64,000 nucleotides of DNA, taken from an uncultured Collinsella sp. Its GTDB lineage: Bacteria; Actinomycetota; Coriobacteriia; Coriobacteriales; Coriobacteriaceae. A model generated the notes under the pieces. It was not told the origin of the DNA. It ran no database searches and worked only from the letters and a program-made list of their open reading frames with translations. Position numbers and translations under genes: made by a program. Shown here piece after piece: positions 56,682 to 64,000 of this stretch (the first letter of the stretch is position 1; each line of letters opens with the position of its first letter). The stretch spans positions 41,171 through 105,170 of the forward strand of contig UQKQ01000009.1 in assembly GCA_900541645.1 (NCBI GenBank). Reading direction: 5' to 3'.

Positions 56682-58133
56682 GTGGCAGGCTGGAATCTGA
56701 CCGGCAATACCGTTTCCGCCGAGTTCGACGGATCGGAAGAGCAGGAGCGCAAAGAGCTCAGCGTGAGCCAAGCGGTAGAGATCGCCGCCGGCGCGCTCGA
56801 TGCCATTCCGCAGCTGAGCGTTTTGGGTGAGGTCACGGGTTTCCGCGGTCCCAATGCCCGAAGCGGCCACTGCTACTTCCAAATCAAGGACGACTCGGCC
56901 GCCGTCGACTGCATCATCTGGAAGGGCGCCTACCTTAAGCGTACCTTCGACTTGCGCGACGGCATGCAGGTGAGCTTTAAGGGTAGCTTCAATCTTTACA
57001 AGCCTACGGGTCGCATGAGCTTCGTTGCCCGCTCGTTCTCGCTGGCGGGGGAGGGCCTGCTGCGTCAGCAGGTGGCTCAGTTGGCCGAAAAACTGCGTCG
57101 CGAGGGCCTGATGGACGAGGCGCGCAAACGTCGCATTCCGGTGTTTTGCTCGCGTGTGGCAGTCGTCACCTCGCTTTCGGGTGCCGTGATCGACGACGTC
57201 AAGCGCACACTGCGCCGTCGCAACCCGCTTGTCGAGCTTGTTTGCGTGGGTGCCAAGGTGCAAGGCGAGGGTGCGCCGGCAGAGCTTATTGAAGGCTTGC
57301 GCCGCGCCGCTGCCATTACGCCGGCACCCGATTGCATCTTGCTGGTGCGCGGCGGTGGCTCCTTCGAGGACCTCATGACCTTTAACGACGAGGAGCTTGC
57401 CCGTGCGGTGGCAGCCTGTCCCGTGCCTGTGGTGACGGGCATTGGGCATGAGCCCGATACCTCGATCTGCGACATGGTGAGCGACCGTCGCGCCTCCACG
57501 CCAACGGCAGCGGCAGAATCGGTGGCGCCGGCTATGACGGAGTTGGCCGACGTGCTCGAGACGCGCCATCAGCGTCTGGGCGCCGCGATGGCTTCGATGA
57601 TCGGGTCGGATCAGGTCGATCTGGAAATGCTCGACCAACGCGGCCGTCGTGCCTGGGACACCTATACGGCTCGTCTGGGCGACGCACTCGATGCAGCCGC
57701 GTGCCGCCCGTGCCTCAACGACCCCACATTTATGGTCGAGCGTCGCGAGTCTGAGCTTGCCCTGACGGCCGATCGCCTGTCGGGCGCCATAGCGCGCTCG
57801 GTCGGGTCCTTTCGTTCCAACTTCGAGCGTCTGCCCGAGCGCTTGATCGCAAGCACCTCAGGGCTTGATGGCAAGCGCCATGCTCTCATGCTCGCAAGCT
57901 CCCGTCTAGAGCATCAGGGGCGCACGATGCTCAGCAAGCCAGCGTCCGACCTGGGCCGTGCGGCGGCTTCGCTCGATGCCCTGTCGCCGCTTAAGGTACT
58001 TGCCCGCGGTTACTCCATCGCGTACGGCGATGATGGGGTTGCTACGAGCGCCAAGACCTTTAAGCCCGGCGACGCCATCCGCGTGCGCATGGCAGACGGC
58101 AACGTGTCGGCAACCGTCAACGCGGTCGAGTAG
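56682..58133 (+). CDS. xseA: Exodeoxyribonuclease VII large subunit
   Basis: This 483-residue protein has an OB-fold region (ALDAIPQLSVLGEVTGFRGP, then GHCYFQIKDDSAAVDCIIWK) followed by the catalytic core with RVAVVTSLSGAVIDDVKRTL, ILLVRGGGSFEDLMTF and VTGIGHEPDTSICDMVSDRR, and a C-terminal coiled region. With XseB it degrades single-stranded DNA to oligonucleotides. GTG at 56682 is chosen as AAAGGGGG lies just upstream; ATG 56664 and GTG 56655 are alternatives. Confidence 0.92.
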   Translation: MAGWNLTGNTVSAEFDGSEEQERKELSVSQAVEIAAGALDAIPQLSVLGEVTGFRGPNARSGHCYFQIKDDSAAVDCIIWKGAYLKRTFDLRDGMQVSFKGSFNLYKPTGRMSFVARSFSLAGEGLLRQQVAQLAEKLRREGLMDEARKRRIPVFCSRVAVVTSLSGAVIDDVKRTLRRRNPLVELVCVGAKVQGEGAPAELIEGLRRAAAITPAPDCILLVRGGGSFEDLMTFNDEELARAVAACPVPVVTGIGHEPDTSICDMVSDRRASTPTAAAESVAPAMTELADVLETRHQRLGAAMASMIGSDQVDLEMLDQRGRRAWDTYTARLGDALDAAACRPCLNDPTFMVERRESELALTADRLSGAIARSVGSFRSNFERLPERLIASTSGLDGKRHALMLASSRLEHQGRTMLSKPASDLGRAAASLDALSPLKVLARGYSIAYGDDGVATSAKTFKPGDAIRVRMADGNVSATVNAVE

Positions 58134-58175
58134 ACCGCGTTTCACAGTGATAGACCCTTAGGAAAGGAAACAGTT

Positions 58176-58442
58176 ATGGCAGAGAAGACCCCGGTCGAGC
58201 AGCTTACGTACAAGCAGGCCTCACAGGAGCTGGAGCTCATCATCCGCAGCCTGGAGTCGGGCGATATGGAGCTTGAGGAGTCGCTCGAGAGCTATACCCG
58301 CGGCGTCGAGCTCCTCAGGAGCCTGCGCACCCGCTTGTCCGATGCCGAGCAGAAGGTCTCGGTGCTCCTTAAGGACGTCGACGGCAACGACGTACTCGCC
58401 GACGGCGAGGCCGCCAACACCGACGACAACCTTTCGTTCTAA
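58176..58442 (+). CDS. xseB: Exodeoxyribonuclease VII small subunit
   Basis: This 88-residue protein fits XseB: LTYKQASQELELIIRSLESG, then ELEESLESYTRGVELLRSLR, a short two-helix bundle. The ATG follows GGAAAGGAAA, 42 bp after xseA, so the subunits are coexpressed. Confidence 0.93.
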   Translation: MAEKTPVEQLTYKQASQELELIIRSLESGDMELEESLESYTRGVELLRSLRTRLSDAEQKVSVLLKDVDGNDVLADGEAANTDDNLSF

Positions 58443-58490
58443 CCATCCCGACCAAATATAATTACCTTGGTCTGTGAGAAAGGAACAAGC

Positions 58491-58826
58491 ATGTGTGATT
58501 GCATCTTCTGCAAAATCGCCAACCACGAGATCCCCTCGACCGTTGTCTATGAGGACGACCAGGTCATCGCTTTTGACGACCTCAATCCCCAGGCGCCGGT
58601 CCACACGCTCGTGATCCCCAAGAAGCACTACAGCGATATCGCCGATAACGTGCCCGCCGAGACCATGGGCGCCATGGCCCACGCCGTCCAGGAGGTCGCC
58701 AAGGCCAAGGGTCTGGAGGACAGTTTCCGCGTCATTTCCAACAAGGGTGTCAACGCCGGTCAGACCGTCATGCACTTCCACATGCATGTCCTCGGCGGCA
58801 AGAACCTGGGCGAGAACCTCATCTGA
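58491..58826 (+). CDS. HIT-family nucleotide hydrolase (Hint-like)
   Basis: This 111-residue protein has the HIT motif MHFHMHVLGG near residue 95 with the three alternating His, and a Cys-rich start CDCIFCKIANHEIPST that could bind zinc. Members hydrolyse nucleoside phosphoramidates. It is the third gene after xseA-xseB, with AAAGGAAC upstream of the ATG. Confidence 0.92.
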   Translation: MCDCIFCKIANHEIPSTVVYEDDQVIAFDDLNPQAPVHTLVIPKKHYSDIADNVPAETMGAMAHAVQEVAKAKGLEDSFRVISNKGVNAGQTVMHFHMHVLGGKNLGENLI

Positions 58827-58867
58827 GGACACGTAGCCCGTCGACTTGGCTGCCTTTGGAGTAATCT

Positions 58868-59758
58868 ATGCAGCTTTCTCAACTCGAATACCTTCAAGCG
58901 GTAGCGAACTATGGCGGCGTGCGCAAAGCAGCTCGCGCCGTTCATGTGAGTCCGCAGGCCGTTTCGTCGGCAATCAAAAGGTTGGAATCTGAGTATCAGA
59001 TTGTTTTGCTCGACCGATCGGCGGGGGAGGCTGTTTTGTCTCCGGCGGGCAGAGAATTTGCGCGTCGTGCACGCGTGATCCTGGCACAAGTCGACGATCT
59101 TAAAAAGTACGCCCAATCGAGGGACGACGGCGTCTCGCCCGACGGCCACTTCCGTCTTTACGCCCCCTGCCTTCAAGGGCGGGGGCGTCTCTTTTCCGAA
59201 AACTGGTACGACTCGTTTGAAAGCTCGCACCCTCAGATTCACCTTGATGTGTGGCATCAGCCAACGGCTACATGCTTTGAATCACTTGTGCTTGGCATTT
59301 CGGATGCGGCCATCTCATTTGAGGAACCAAGGAACAGTGTCCTTTCTTCGAAATACTTGGGTGAAAAGGAGCTCAAGGTTCTTTCGTGCCCAGCGGGTCA
59401 TCAATCTGTGGGCGCTATGACCGTTCGTGAGTTACTGGGCGGCAGGTTAGCTGTTCCCATTAATTTGTCGCCCTGTCTCAATGCAATCAATCAATGCCCC
59501 GAAGCTCAGCTGGTTAATTTCCGCTTCCGCGACGTCGAATACGGAAACAGGGCGCAGACTGAGTTTCTTCAAGCCGGGGGATTGATATTGAGTTTTTCTG
59601 GCTCTTCTCTCGCATCAGATGTATTGGAAGTGAGCGAGTGCTCCATTGAAGGTTCGCGTGATGTAACCTTGCCTATCTACTTTTGCTATCGGCAAAATTC
59701 CTGGACTGATCGACACCAGACGGTTTTTCTGCACCTATTGCGTCATCTTGCTTCGTGA
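58868..59758 (+). CDS. LysR-family transcriptional regulator
   Basis: This 296-residue protein has an N-terminal winged helix (LSQLEYLQAVANYGGVRKAA then SPQAVSSAIKRLESEYQIVL) and a C-terminal periplasmic-binding-like effector domain. LysR regulators commonly control a nearby gene; the next gene, an MFS transporter, is on the same strand. The effector is unknown. Confidence 0.88.
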   Translation: MQLSQLEYLQAVANYGGVRKAARAVHVSPQAVSSAIKRLESEYQIVLLDRSAGEAVLSPAGREFARRARVILAQVDDLKKYAQSRDDGVSPDGHFRLYAPCLQGRGRLFSENWYDSFESSHPQIHLDVWHQPTATCFESLVLGISDAAISFEEPRNSVLSSKYLGEKELKVLSCPAGHQSVGAMTVRELLGGRLAVPINLSPCLNAINQCPEAQLVNFRFRDVEYGNRAQTEFLQAGGLILSFSGSSLASDVLEVSECSIEGSRDVTLPIYFCYRQNSWTDRHQTVFLHLLRHLAS

Positions 59759-59877
59759 GATTAATTGGCTTCGAGGCATCAAGTGATTATTGACGCCTTG
59801 TAACACATAGCTGACAGCTTTGCCCTCATGCTTTTCCAAGATTCTGATTTAGATAGCTGACTCTTGGAGGGCGGAGC

Positions 59878-61038
59878 ATGAAAAACCGTACGGTTTTGCT
59901 TTATATGACGTTCGTTTTTCTGTCGAACTTTAGCACCATTTTGTATTTTCTGACGGTTTACCTTGAATTCGTCGGATTCTCGATGGTGGCGATTTCTAGC
60001 ATGATGATTGCATATCAAGTGAGCAAGTTCATCCTTGAAGTTCCCACTGGCTATATTGCTGATAGGTTTGGACGAAAGACAAGCGGTCTCGTTGGCGTCG
60101 TGGGAATGCTTGGATACTACGCCGCCCTGCTTCTCGTCCGTTCTCCCCTGCTTTTAATCGGTGCGTTCGCTCTTAAAGGTTTTGCCGTTGCATGTGTGAG
60201 CGGATCCATAGAAGCGATTTACATTGACAGCGTCTCTCAGGACCAGCTCGTAAGGCTTAATGTCGTTGAGCGATTTGTTTTCTATGCCTCTTATGCCATT
60301 TCCGCTTGTGTGGGCGGCTTCATTTCGTCTGTCGGTGCATATCTCATTGGTCTTTCGGCGGATGTCATCGCAATGGTGTTGACGTTGGTTGTCGTTATCT
60401 GCATTCCTGAGATGCGAAGAGGGGGCACTGCGGCGATACCTGAGCGTGGAATGAGCCCGAAGATGATCGGTGCCGCTATTGCCTGTAATGGCGTTCTTCG
60501 GTCAGCGTTCATCATGGACTGTTCTCAGGCATTTGCCTTCGTCGCCCTGGAAGACTTCTTCTCACTGTTGCTTGCAGGCCGCGGAATGAATGCCGTCGCT
60601 TCGGGCGTGACCATTGCGGTCCAGCTCCTTGTCTCCGCCTCCATAGGGTTTATTGTGCCCAGCGCGATTACTCGTGTCGACAAGGGCCGTTTTGCGCGTA
60701 TTTGCGGCATCATTCGCTTAGTATTGACAGCTTTGTTTTTGATTCCCCTTACTCCGGTTAATTTGCTGCCCGTGTTCTATGTGCTGCAGACGGTTGCGTA
60801 CTCGTTGTTTGCCCCAATCAAATACTCAATTTTTCAAAATGCTGCCGATTCTTCGATGCGCTGTTCACTGATTTCGGTTCAAAGCCAGATGGTGGCGGTG
60901 GGTGCCGTTCTTTTCTATCTGCTCAACGCTGTGTTGAGTAGCGTTGCGGGCATTCGAGTCGTATTGCTTGTTGCGCTCGGGATTTCTTCCCTGGTGTATA
61001 TCCCCGAGCTATTTCGTCTTACAAGTCAAAGGCCGTGA
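59878..61038 (+). CDS. MFS transporter
   Basis: This 386-residue protein has about 12 membrane helices and an A-loop motif VPTGYIADRFGRKTSGLVG near residue 60, as usual in the major facilitator superfamily drug or metabolite exporters. The ATG follows TTGGAGGGCGGAG. It lies behind a LysR gene and may be its target. The substrate cannot be inferred. Confidence 0.88.
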   Translation: MKNRTVLLYMTFVFLSNFSTILYFLTVYLEFVGFSMVAISSMMIAYQVSKFILEVPTGYIADRFGRKTSGLVGVVGMLGYYAALLLVRSPLLLIGAFALKGFAVACVSGSIEAIYIDSVSQDQLVRLNVVERFVFYASYAISACVGGFISSVGAYLIGLSADVIAMVLTLVVVICIPEMRRGGTAAIPERGMSPKMIGAAIACNGVLRSAFIMDCSQAFAFVALEDFFSLLLAGRGMNAVASGVTIAVQLLVSASIGFIVPSAITRVDKGRFARICGIIRLVLTALFLIPLTPVNLLPVFYVLQTVAYSLFAPIKYSIFQNAADSSMRCSLISVQSQMVAVGAVLFYLLNAVLSSVAGIRVVLLVALGISSLVYIPELFRLTSQRP

Positions 61039-61071
61039 GTATTTGGGCATCGATAACTTATATATCAACGC

Positions 61072-61108
61072 AATAAACCCGAGCGCGAGGGCGTTTGGGT
61101 TTATTATT
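61072..61108 (+). terminator. Terminator after the MFS gene
   Basis: AATAAACCC (61072-61080) pairs with GGGTTTATT (61097-61105) with a long loop, followed by ATT. It is moderate in strength. Confidence 0.5.
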
Positions 61109-61158
61109 GAAGCGTATGTAACCTGGCGGCGCCACACCGCCTGTTAGTAGGGAGACAC

Positions 61159-62337
61159 ATGAACGTTCTGGTCGTCAACGCAGGATCTTCGACCCTTAAG
61201 TATCAGGTCATCGATACCAAGTTCCACAAGGTGTCCGCAAAGGGCTCCTGCGAGCGCGTCTGCTTTACCGGCGGTACCTTCACCCACGCTGCCAACGGCT
61301 CCAAGAAGGTGACCGAGAACATCGAGTTCCCCGACCACAAGGTCGCCATCGAGGTCGTCCTGAAGGACCTCGAGGCTAACGGCGTCAAGATCGAGGGCAT
61401 TGGCCACCGTATCGTTCAGGGCGGTTGGTACTTTGGCGATTCCTCTCTCGTCGACGAGGACGTCCTCGCCAAGATCCGCGAGGTCGCTCCGCTCGCCCCG
61501 CTGCACAACAACCCCGAGGCCAACGTTATCGAGTACTGCCTGGAGCAGTATCCCGACCTGCCCAACGTCACGGTCTACGACACCGCTTTCCACTTCAACA
61601 TGCCCGAGGTCGCCAAGACCTACGCCCTGCCCAAGGACGTCTGCGACAAGCTGCACATCCGTAAGTACGGCGCCCACGGCACCAGCTACCGCTACATCTC
61701 CAAGAAGGTTGCCGAGATGACCAACGGCGAGGCTCGCAAGGTCGTCGTGTGCCACATCGGTTCCGGCGCTTCCCTGTGCGCCATCGAGGACGGCAAGTGC
61801 ATGGACACCACCATGGGCTTGACGCCTCTCGACGGTGTCATGATGGGCACCCGCTGCGGCTCCATCGACCCGGCCACCGTGTGCTACCTGCAGCGCGAAG
61901 GCGGCTACACCTTCGACGAGGTCGACGAGATGATGAACAAGAAGTCCGGTCTTTTGGCTGTGACCGGCGGCAAGACCAACGACTGCCGCAACGTCGAGGA
62001 GCTCGCCGCCGCTGGTGACCCCGAGGCTCAGCTCGCCTTCGACATGTTTGTCTACAAGATTGCCGCCAAGGCCGCCGAGATGGCCACTTCCATGTGCGGC
62101 ATGGATACCCTGGTCTTTACCGCCGGCATCGGCGAGCACGCTCCGGCCGTCCGCGCTGGCGTGGCCGACCGTCTGGCCTTTATGGGCGTCAAGATGGACC
62201 ATGCCCGCAACGCTCTGCGCGGCGACGGCGCTTGGTGCCTGTCAGCCAAGGATTCCAAGGTCAAGATTTTCGTCATCCCCACGGACGAGGAGTTCATGAT
62301 CGCTTCCGACGTCGAGCGCATTGTCAACGGCAAGTAA
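61159..62337 (+). CDS. Acetate kinase, divergent copy
   Basis: This 392-residue protein has AckA signatures: MNVLVVNAGSSTLKYQ, GHRIVQGGWYFGDSS, TVYDTAFHFNMPE, and FTAGIGEHAPAVR. The usual HGTSHRY reads HGTSYRY (Tyr177 for the second His), and the phosphate motif reads HIGSGASL with Ser for the Asn found in copy 2. These changes may alter the substrate or the activity. AckA makes ATP from acetyl phosphate in fermentation. Copy 2 follows after 164 bp. No phosphotransacetylase gene is in the window. Confidence 0.85.
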   Translation: MNVLVVNAGSSTLKYQVIDTKFHKVSAKGSCERVCFTGGTFTHAANGSKKVTENIEFPDHKVAIEVVLKDLEANGVKIEGIGHRIVQGGWYFGDSSLVDEDVLAKIREVAPLAPLHNNPEANVIEYCLEQYPDLPNVTVYDTAFHFNMPEVAKTYALPKDVCDKLHIRKYGAHGTSYRYISKKVAEMTNGEARKVVVCHIGSGASLCAIEDGKCMDTTMGLTPLDGVMMGTRCGSIDPATVCYLQREGGYTFDEVDEMMNKKSGLLAVTGGKTNDCRNVEELAAAGDPEAQLAFDMFVYKIAAKAAEMATSMCGMDTLVFTAGIGEHAPAVRAGVADRLAFMGVKMDHARNALRGDGAWCLSAKDSKVKIFVIPTDEEFMIASDVERIVNGK

Positions 62338-62351
62338 TTGATGCAAGGGGA

Positions 62352-62388
62352 GGGGACTGGATGGCCTTGTGCCGTTCAGCCCCCTTTT
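62352..62388 (+). terminator. Terminator between the two acetate kinase genes
   Basis: GGGGACTG (62352-62359) pairs with CAGCCCCC (62377-62384) with one mismatch, followed by TTTT. The two copies therefore have separate transcripts. Confidence 0.6.
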
Positions 62389-62449
62389 ACGCTCTTTGAG
62401 CGAAGAGTTTAATAGCTATTTATTGGATTCTGATAACTTCTTATTAAGG

Positions 62450-62481
62450 GTACGGCCGCCTTATAGGTTTGCCGACCGTAC
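62450..62481 (+). promoter_or_regulatory. Leader hairpin upstream of the second acetate kinase
   Basis: GTACGG and CCGTAC are paired ends of a hairpin about 20 bp before the start codon, with further inner pairs (CG/CG). Together with a possible promoter (TTTATT and TATTAA 17 bp apart) it suggests separate control. Confidence 0.35.
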
Positions 62482-62501
62482 TGTAATCACGAAGGAGTCT
62501 C

Positions 62502-63680
62502 ATGAACGTACTTGTTGTCAACGCCGGCAGCTCGAGCCTTAAATATCAGCTTTTGGATACCGATACCCGCGAGGTTTTCGCCAAGGGCAACTGCGAGCGT
62601 ATCGGCTCGGAGATGGGCATCTTTGGCCACTCCGAGAACGGTGGTGCCAAGCTGACCGAGGAGATTCCTTTTCCCGATCATCGCTGCGCCATTGCGCGCG
62701 TGCTCGAGGAGCTCGAGAAGACCGACTTTACGATCGATGGCATCGGCCACCGTATCGTTCAGGGTGGCTGGCACTTCGATGATTCCGCGGTCGTCGACGA
62801 TGAGGTCATGGCTAAGATTCTTGAGGTGGCACCGCTCGCCCCGCTGCACAATTACGGCGAGGCCGCGGCAATCGAATATTGCCGCGAGAAGTATCCGGAG
62901 CTGCCCAACGTGGCCGTCTTCGACACCTCGTTCCACATGACCATGCCCGAGGTTGCCTACACCTATGCGCTGCCCAAGGACGTGTGCGACAAGTACCACG
63001 TGCGCAAGTACGGCGCCCACGGTACGAGCCACCGCTACGAGTGGATGATGGCCAAGGAGATTCTGGGCTCGCGCTGCCACCGCCTGCTCTCGTGCCATTT
63101 GGGCAACGGCGCCTCGCTTGCCGCCATCGAGGATGGTGTGTGCCGCGACACCACGATGGGTCTCACACCGCTCGACGGCCTGATGATGGGTACCCGTTGC
63201 GGTTCCATCGACCCGGCCACTGTGTGCTATCTGCAGCGCGAGGGCGGCTACAGTTACCAGGAAGTCGACGACATGATGAACAAGCAGTCCGGTCTGCTTG
63301 CCATCTCGGGTATCTCCAACGATGCCCGTGACATTCGTACGCGCGCTTCCGAGGGTGACGAGCGCTGCCTGCTCGCCTTCGATATGTTCGCATACAAGGC
63401 CATGCAGCAGGCTGGTTCCATGATTGCCTCCATGGCGGGCGTGGACACCATTACCTTTACCGCCGGCATCGGCGAGAATGACTGGTCGATCCGCAAGGCC
63501 TTCTGCGACTGCTTTGAGTGGCTGGGCGTGCGCATCGACAACAACAAGAACCGCGAGGCCGTGGGCAACGGCCCACAGGTCATCAGCGCCGCCGGTTCCG
63601 CCGTCACGGTCATGGTCATCCCCACCGACGAGGAATACATGATCGCCCACGACGTCGAGCGCCTGACCGCGAACAACTAG
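62502..63680 (+). CDS. ackA: Acetate kinase
   Basis: This 392-residue protein keeps the canonical motifs: NAGSSSLKYQLLDT, GHRIVQGGWHF, the catalytic YGAHGTSHRYEW, SCHLGNGASLAAI and TAGIGENDWS. It catalyses ATP formation from acetyl phosphate, the main energy step when pyruvate is converted to acetate. The start follows CGAAGGAG. Its neighbour is a divergent paralogue, so gene duplication is likely. Confidence 0.93.
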   Translation: MNVLVVNAGSSSLKYQLLDTDTREVFAKGNCERIGSEMGIFGHSENGGAKLTEEIPFPDHRCAIARVLEELEKTDFTIDGIGHRIVQGGWHFDDSAVVDDEVMAKILEVAPLAPLHNYGEAAAIEYCREKYPELPNVAVFDTSFHMTMPEVAYTYALPKDVCDKYHVRKYGAHGTSHRYEWMMAKEILGSRCHRLLSCHLGNGASLAAIEDGVCRDTTMGLTPLDGLMMGTRCGSIDPATVCYLQREGGYSYQEVDDMMNKQSGLLAISGISNDARDIRTRASEGDERCLLAFDMFAYKAMQQAGSMIASMAGVDTITFTAGIGENDWSIRKAFCDCFEWLGVRIDNNKNREAVGNGPQVISAAGSAVTVMVIPTDEEYMIAHDVERLTANN

Positions 63681-63997
63681 CGCTCATTTGCAATTAAACG
63701 AAAGGCCTCCAGAGCAAACGGCTTCGGAGGCCTTTTTGTTGTCAGGGGGACGGCGGCCGCACTCCGCCTTTCGGATCCAAAGTGATCGATCCCAAACGCA
63801 TGTGCTCTTAACAACGGGACCCATTCATTCAGATCCTCAGCCCCAGCTCGTAGCCAAGCCGCCGTCCACTCCAGATTCCTTAGCTGCCACGTAGCGGCAG
63901 GGACCCTACAGGGTAAAGCTCTGAAACATTCCGCACTGATATCTTCTGTATTGAAGACGTCGATGGTGCACCCGTATACCATTGACGTCGACACCAT
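63677..63997 (-). CDS. Possible partial protein at the right edge, low support
   Basis: A 106-codon minus-strand frame contains LEWTAAWLRAGAEDLNEWV, which looks protein-like, and could be the C-terminal part of a gene beginning past the edge. Its end overlaps the acetate kinase terminator (63701-63737), which argues against it. No family recognised. Confidence 0.25.
   Translation of the reverse strand: MVSTSMVYGCTIDVFNTEDISAECFRALPCRVPAATWQLRNLEWTAAWLRAGAEDLNEWVPLLRAHAFGIDHFGSERRSAAAVPLTTKRPPKPFALEAFRLIANER
63701..63737 (+). terminator. Intrinsic terminator of ackA
   Basis: AAAGGCCTCC (63701-63710) pairs perfectly with GGAGGCCTTT (63726-63735), with TT following. Confidence 0.85.
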
Positions 63998-64000
63998 CAG
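63738..64000. other. Right-edge region without a confident gene
   Basis: This 263-bp stretch after the ackA terminator holds only the doubtful minus-strand frame described separately. No promoter or RNA gene was recognised. Confidence 0.4.

Noticed and set aside
63677..63997. Confident gene at the right edge
   Set aside because: The minus-strand frame overlaps the ackA terminator and has no recognised family. I keep it only as a low-confidence partial.
1..64000. tRNA, rRNA, transposase, integrase or prophage genes
   Set aside because: I recognised none on either strand. The AT-rich islands lack mobility genes.

Overview
The window looks like a chromosomal segment of a GC-rich gut Coriobacteriia actinobacterium, most likely Collinsella. 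This rests on base composition, codon use, the tandem acetate kinases with an L-lactate dehydrogenase, the lysine/DAP gene set and the sortase-type surface protein. It is an inference from sequence style, not a database match. I see no rRNA, tRNA, CRISPR array, transposase or prophage.

Layout: 1-2.1 kb holds the first codons of a minus-strand gene, a long intergenic stretch and two HAD phosphatases. 2.2-13.6 kb is a GntR-controlled catabolic operon. Its epimerase, SIS deglycase and PfkB kinase resemble FrlC, FrlB and FrlD of the fructoselysine (Amadori product) pathway. It also carries a YfcC-type carrier, two amidohydrolases, a second PfkB kinase, a YjbQ protein, a BtpA/SgcQ protein and an FGGY kinase. 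13.7-18.3 kb has TatD, TcdA, an SdpR/SdpI-like pair and EttA. 18.6-22.6 kb has a Tat-exported putative cysteine peptidase, a lipoprotein and two lineage-specific proteins.

22.7-27.0 kb is an AT-richer island: a small protein, a DUF2087 regulator, an MFS exporter, a 773-residue B12-type radical SAM protein with PqqD-like tail domains, and a 36-codon ORF with a strong ribosome binding site just before a terminator. I read it as an undescribed RiPP (modified peptide) cluster. 27.1-34.0 kb has NadE, an aminotransferase, L-lactate dehydrogenase, a DUF2974 hydrolase bracketed by inverted palindromes, and a nucleoid-associated protein. 34.2-39.6 kb is the lysine/DAP region: a minus-strand lysA-dapA fusion, dapB and dapH behind a lysine riboswitch, with a divergent M20 deacetylase.

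39.6-47.6 kb has a HigBA toxin-antitoxin pair, small membrane proteins, an HTH protein with a Hanks kinase, a coiled-coil cell-wall protein, a MOSC protein, and an ATP-grasp ligase/aspartate racemase pair that may make a D-Asp peptidoglycan bridge. 47.7-51.2 kb is an ECF transporter operon (EcfT, fused EcfA-A', TrpP-like S component) behind a tryptophan attenuator whose 22-residue leader peptide has three consecutive Trp codons. 51.3-64 kb has an LPXTG-anchored C69 peptidase, a 30-residue membrane protein, a lipid kinase, RNase D, a zinc peptidase, XseAB, HIT, LysR, MFS and two tandem acetate kinases, the first lacking two conserved residues.

Two dispersed non-coding families recur: a 33-bp palindrome (three copies) and a ~100-nt structured element (two copies) whose helices keep pairing although their bases differ.
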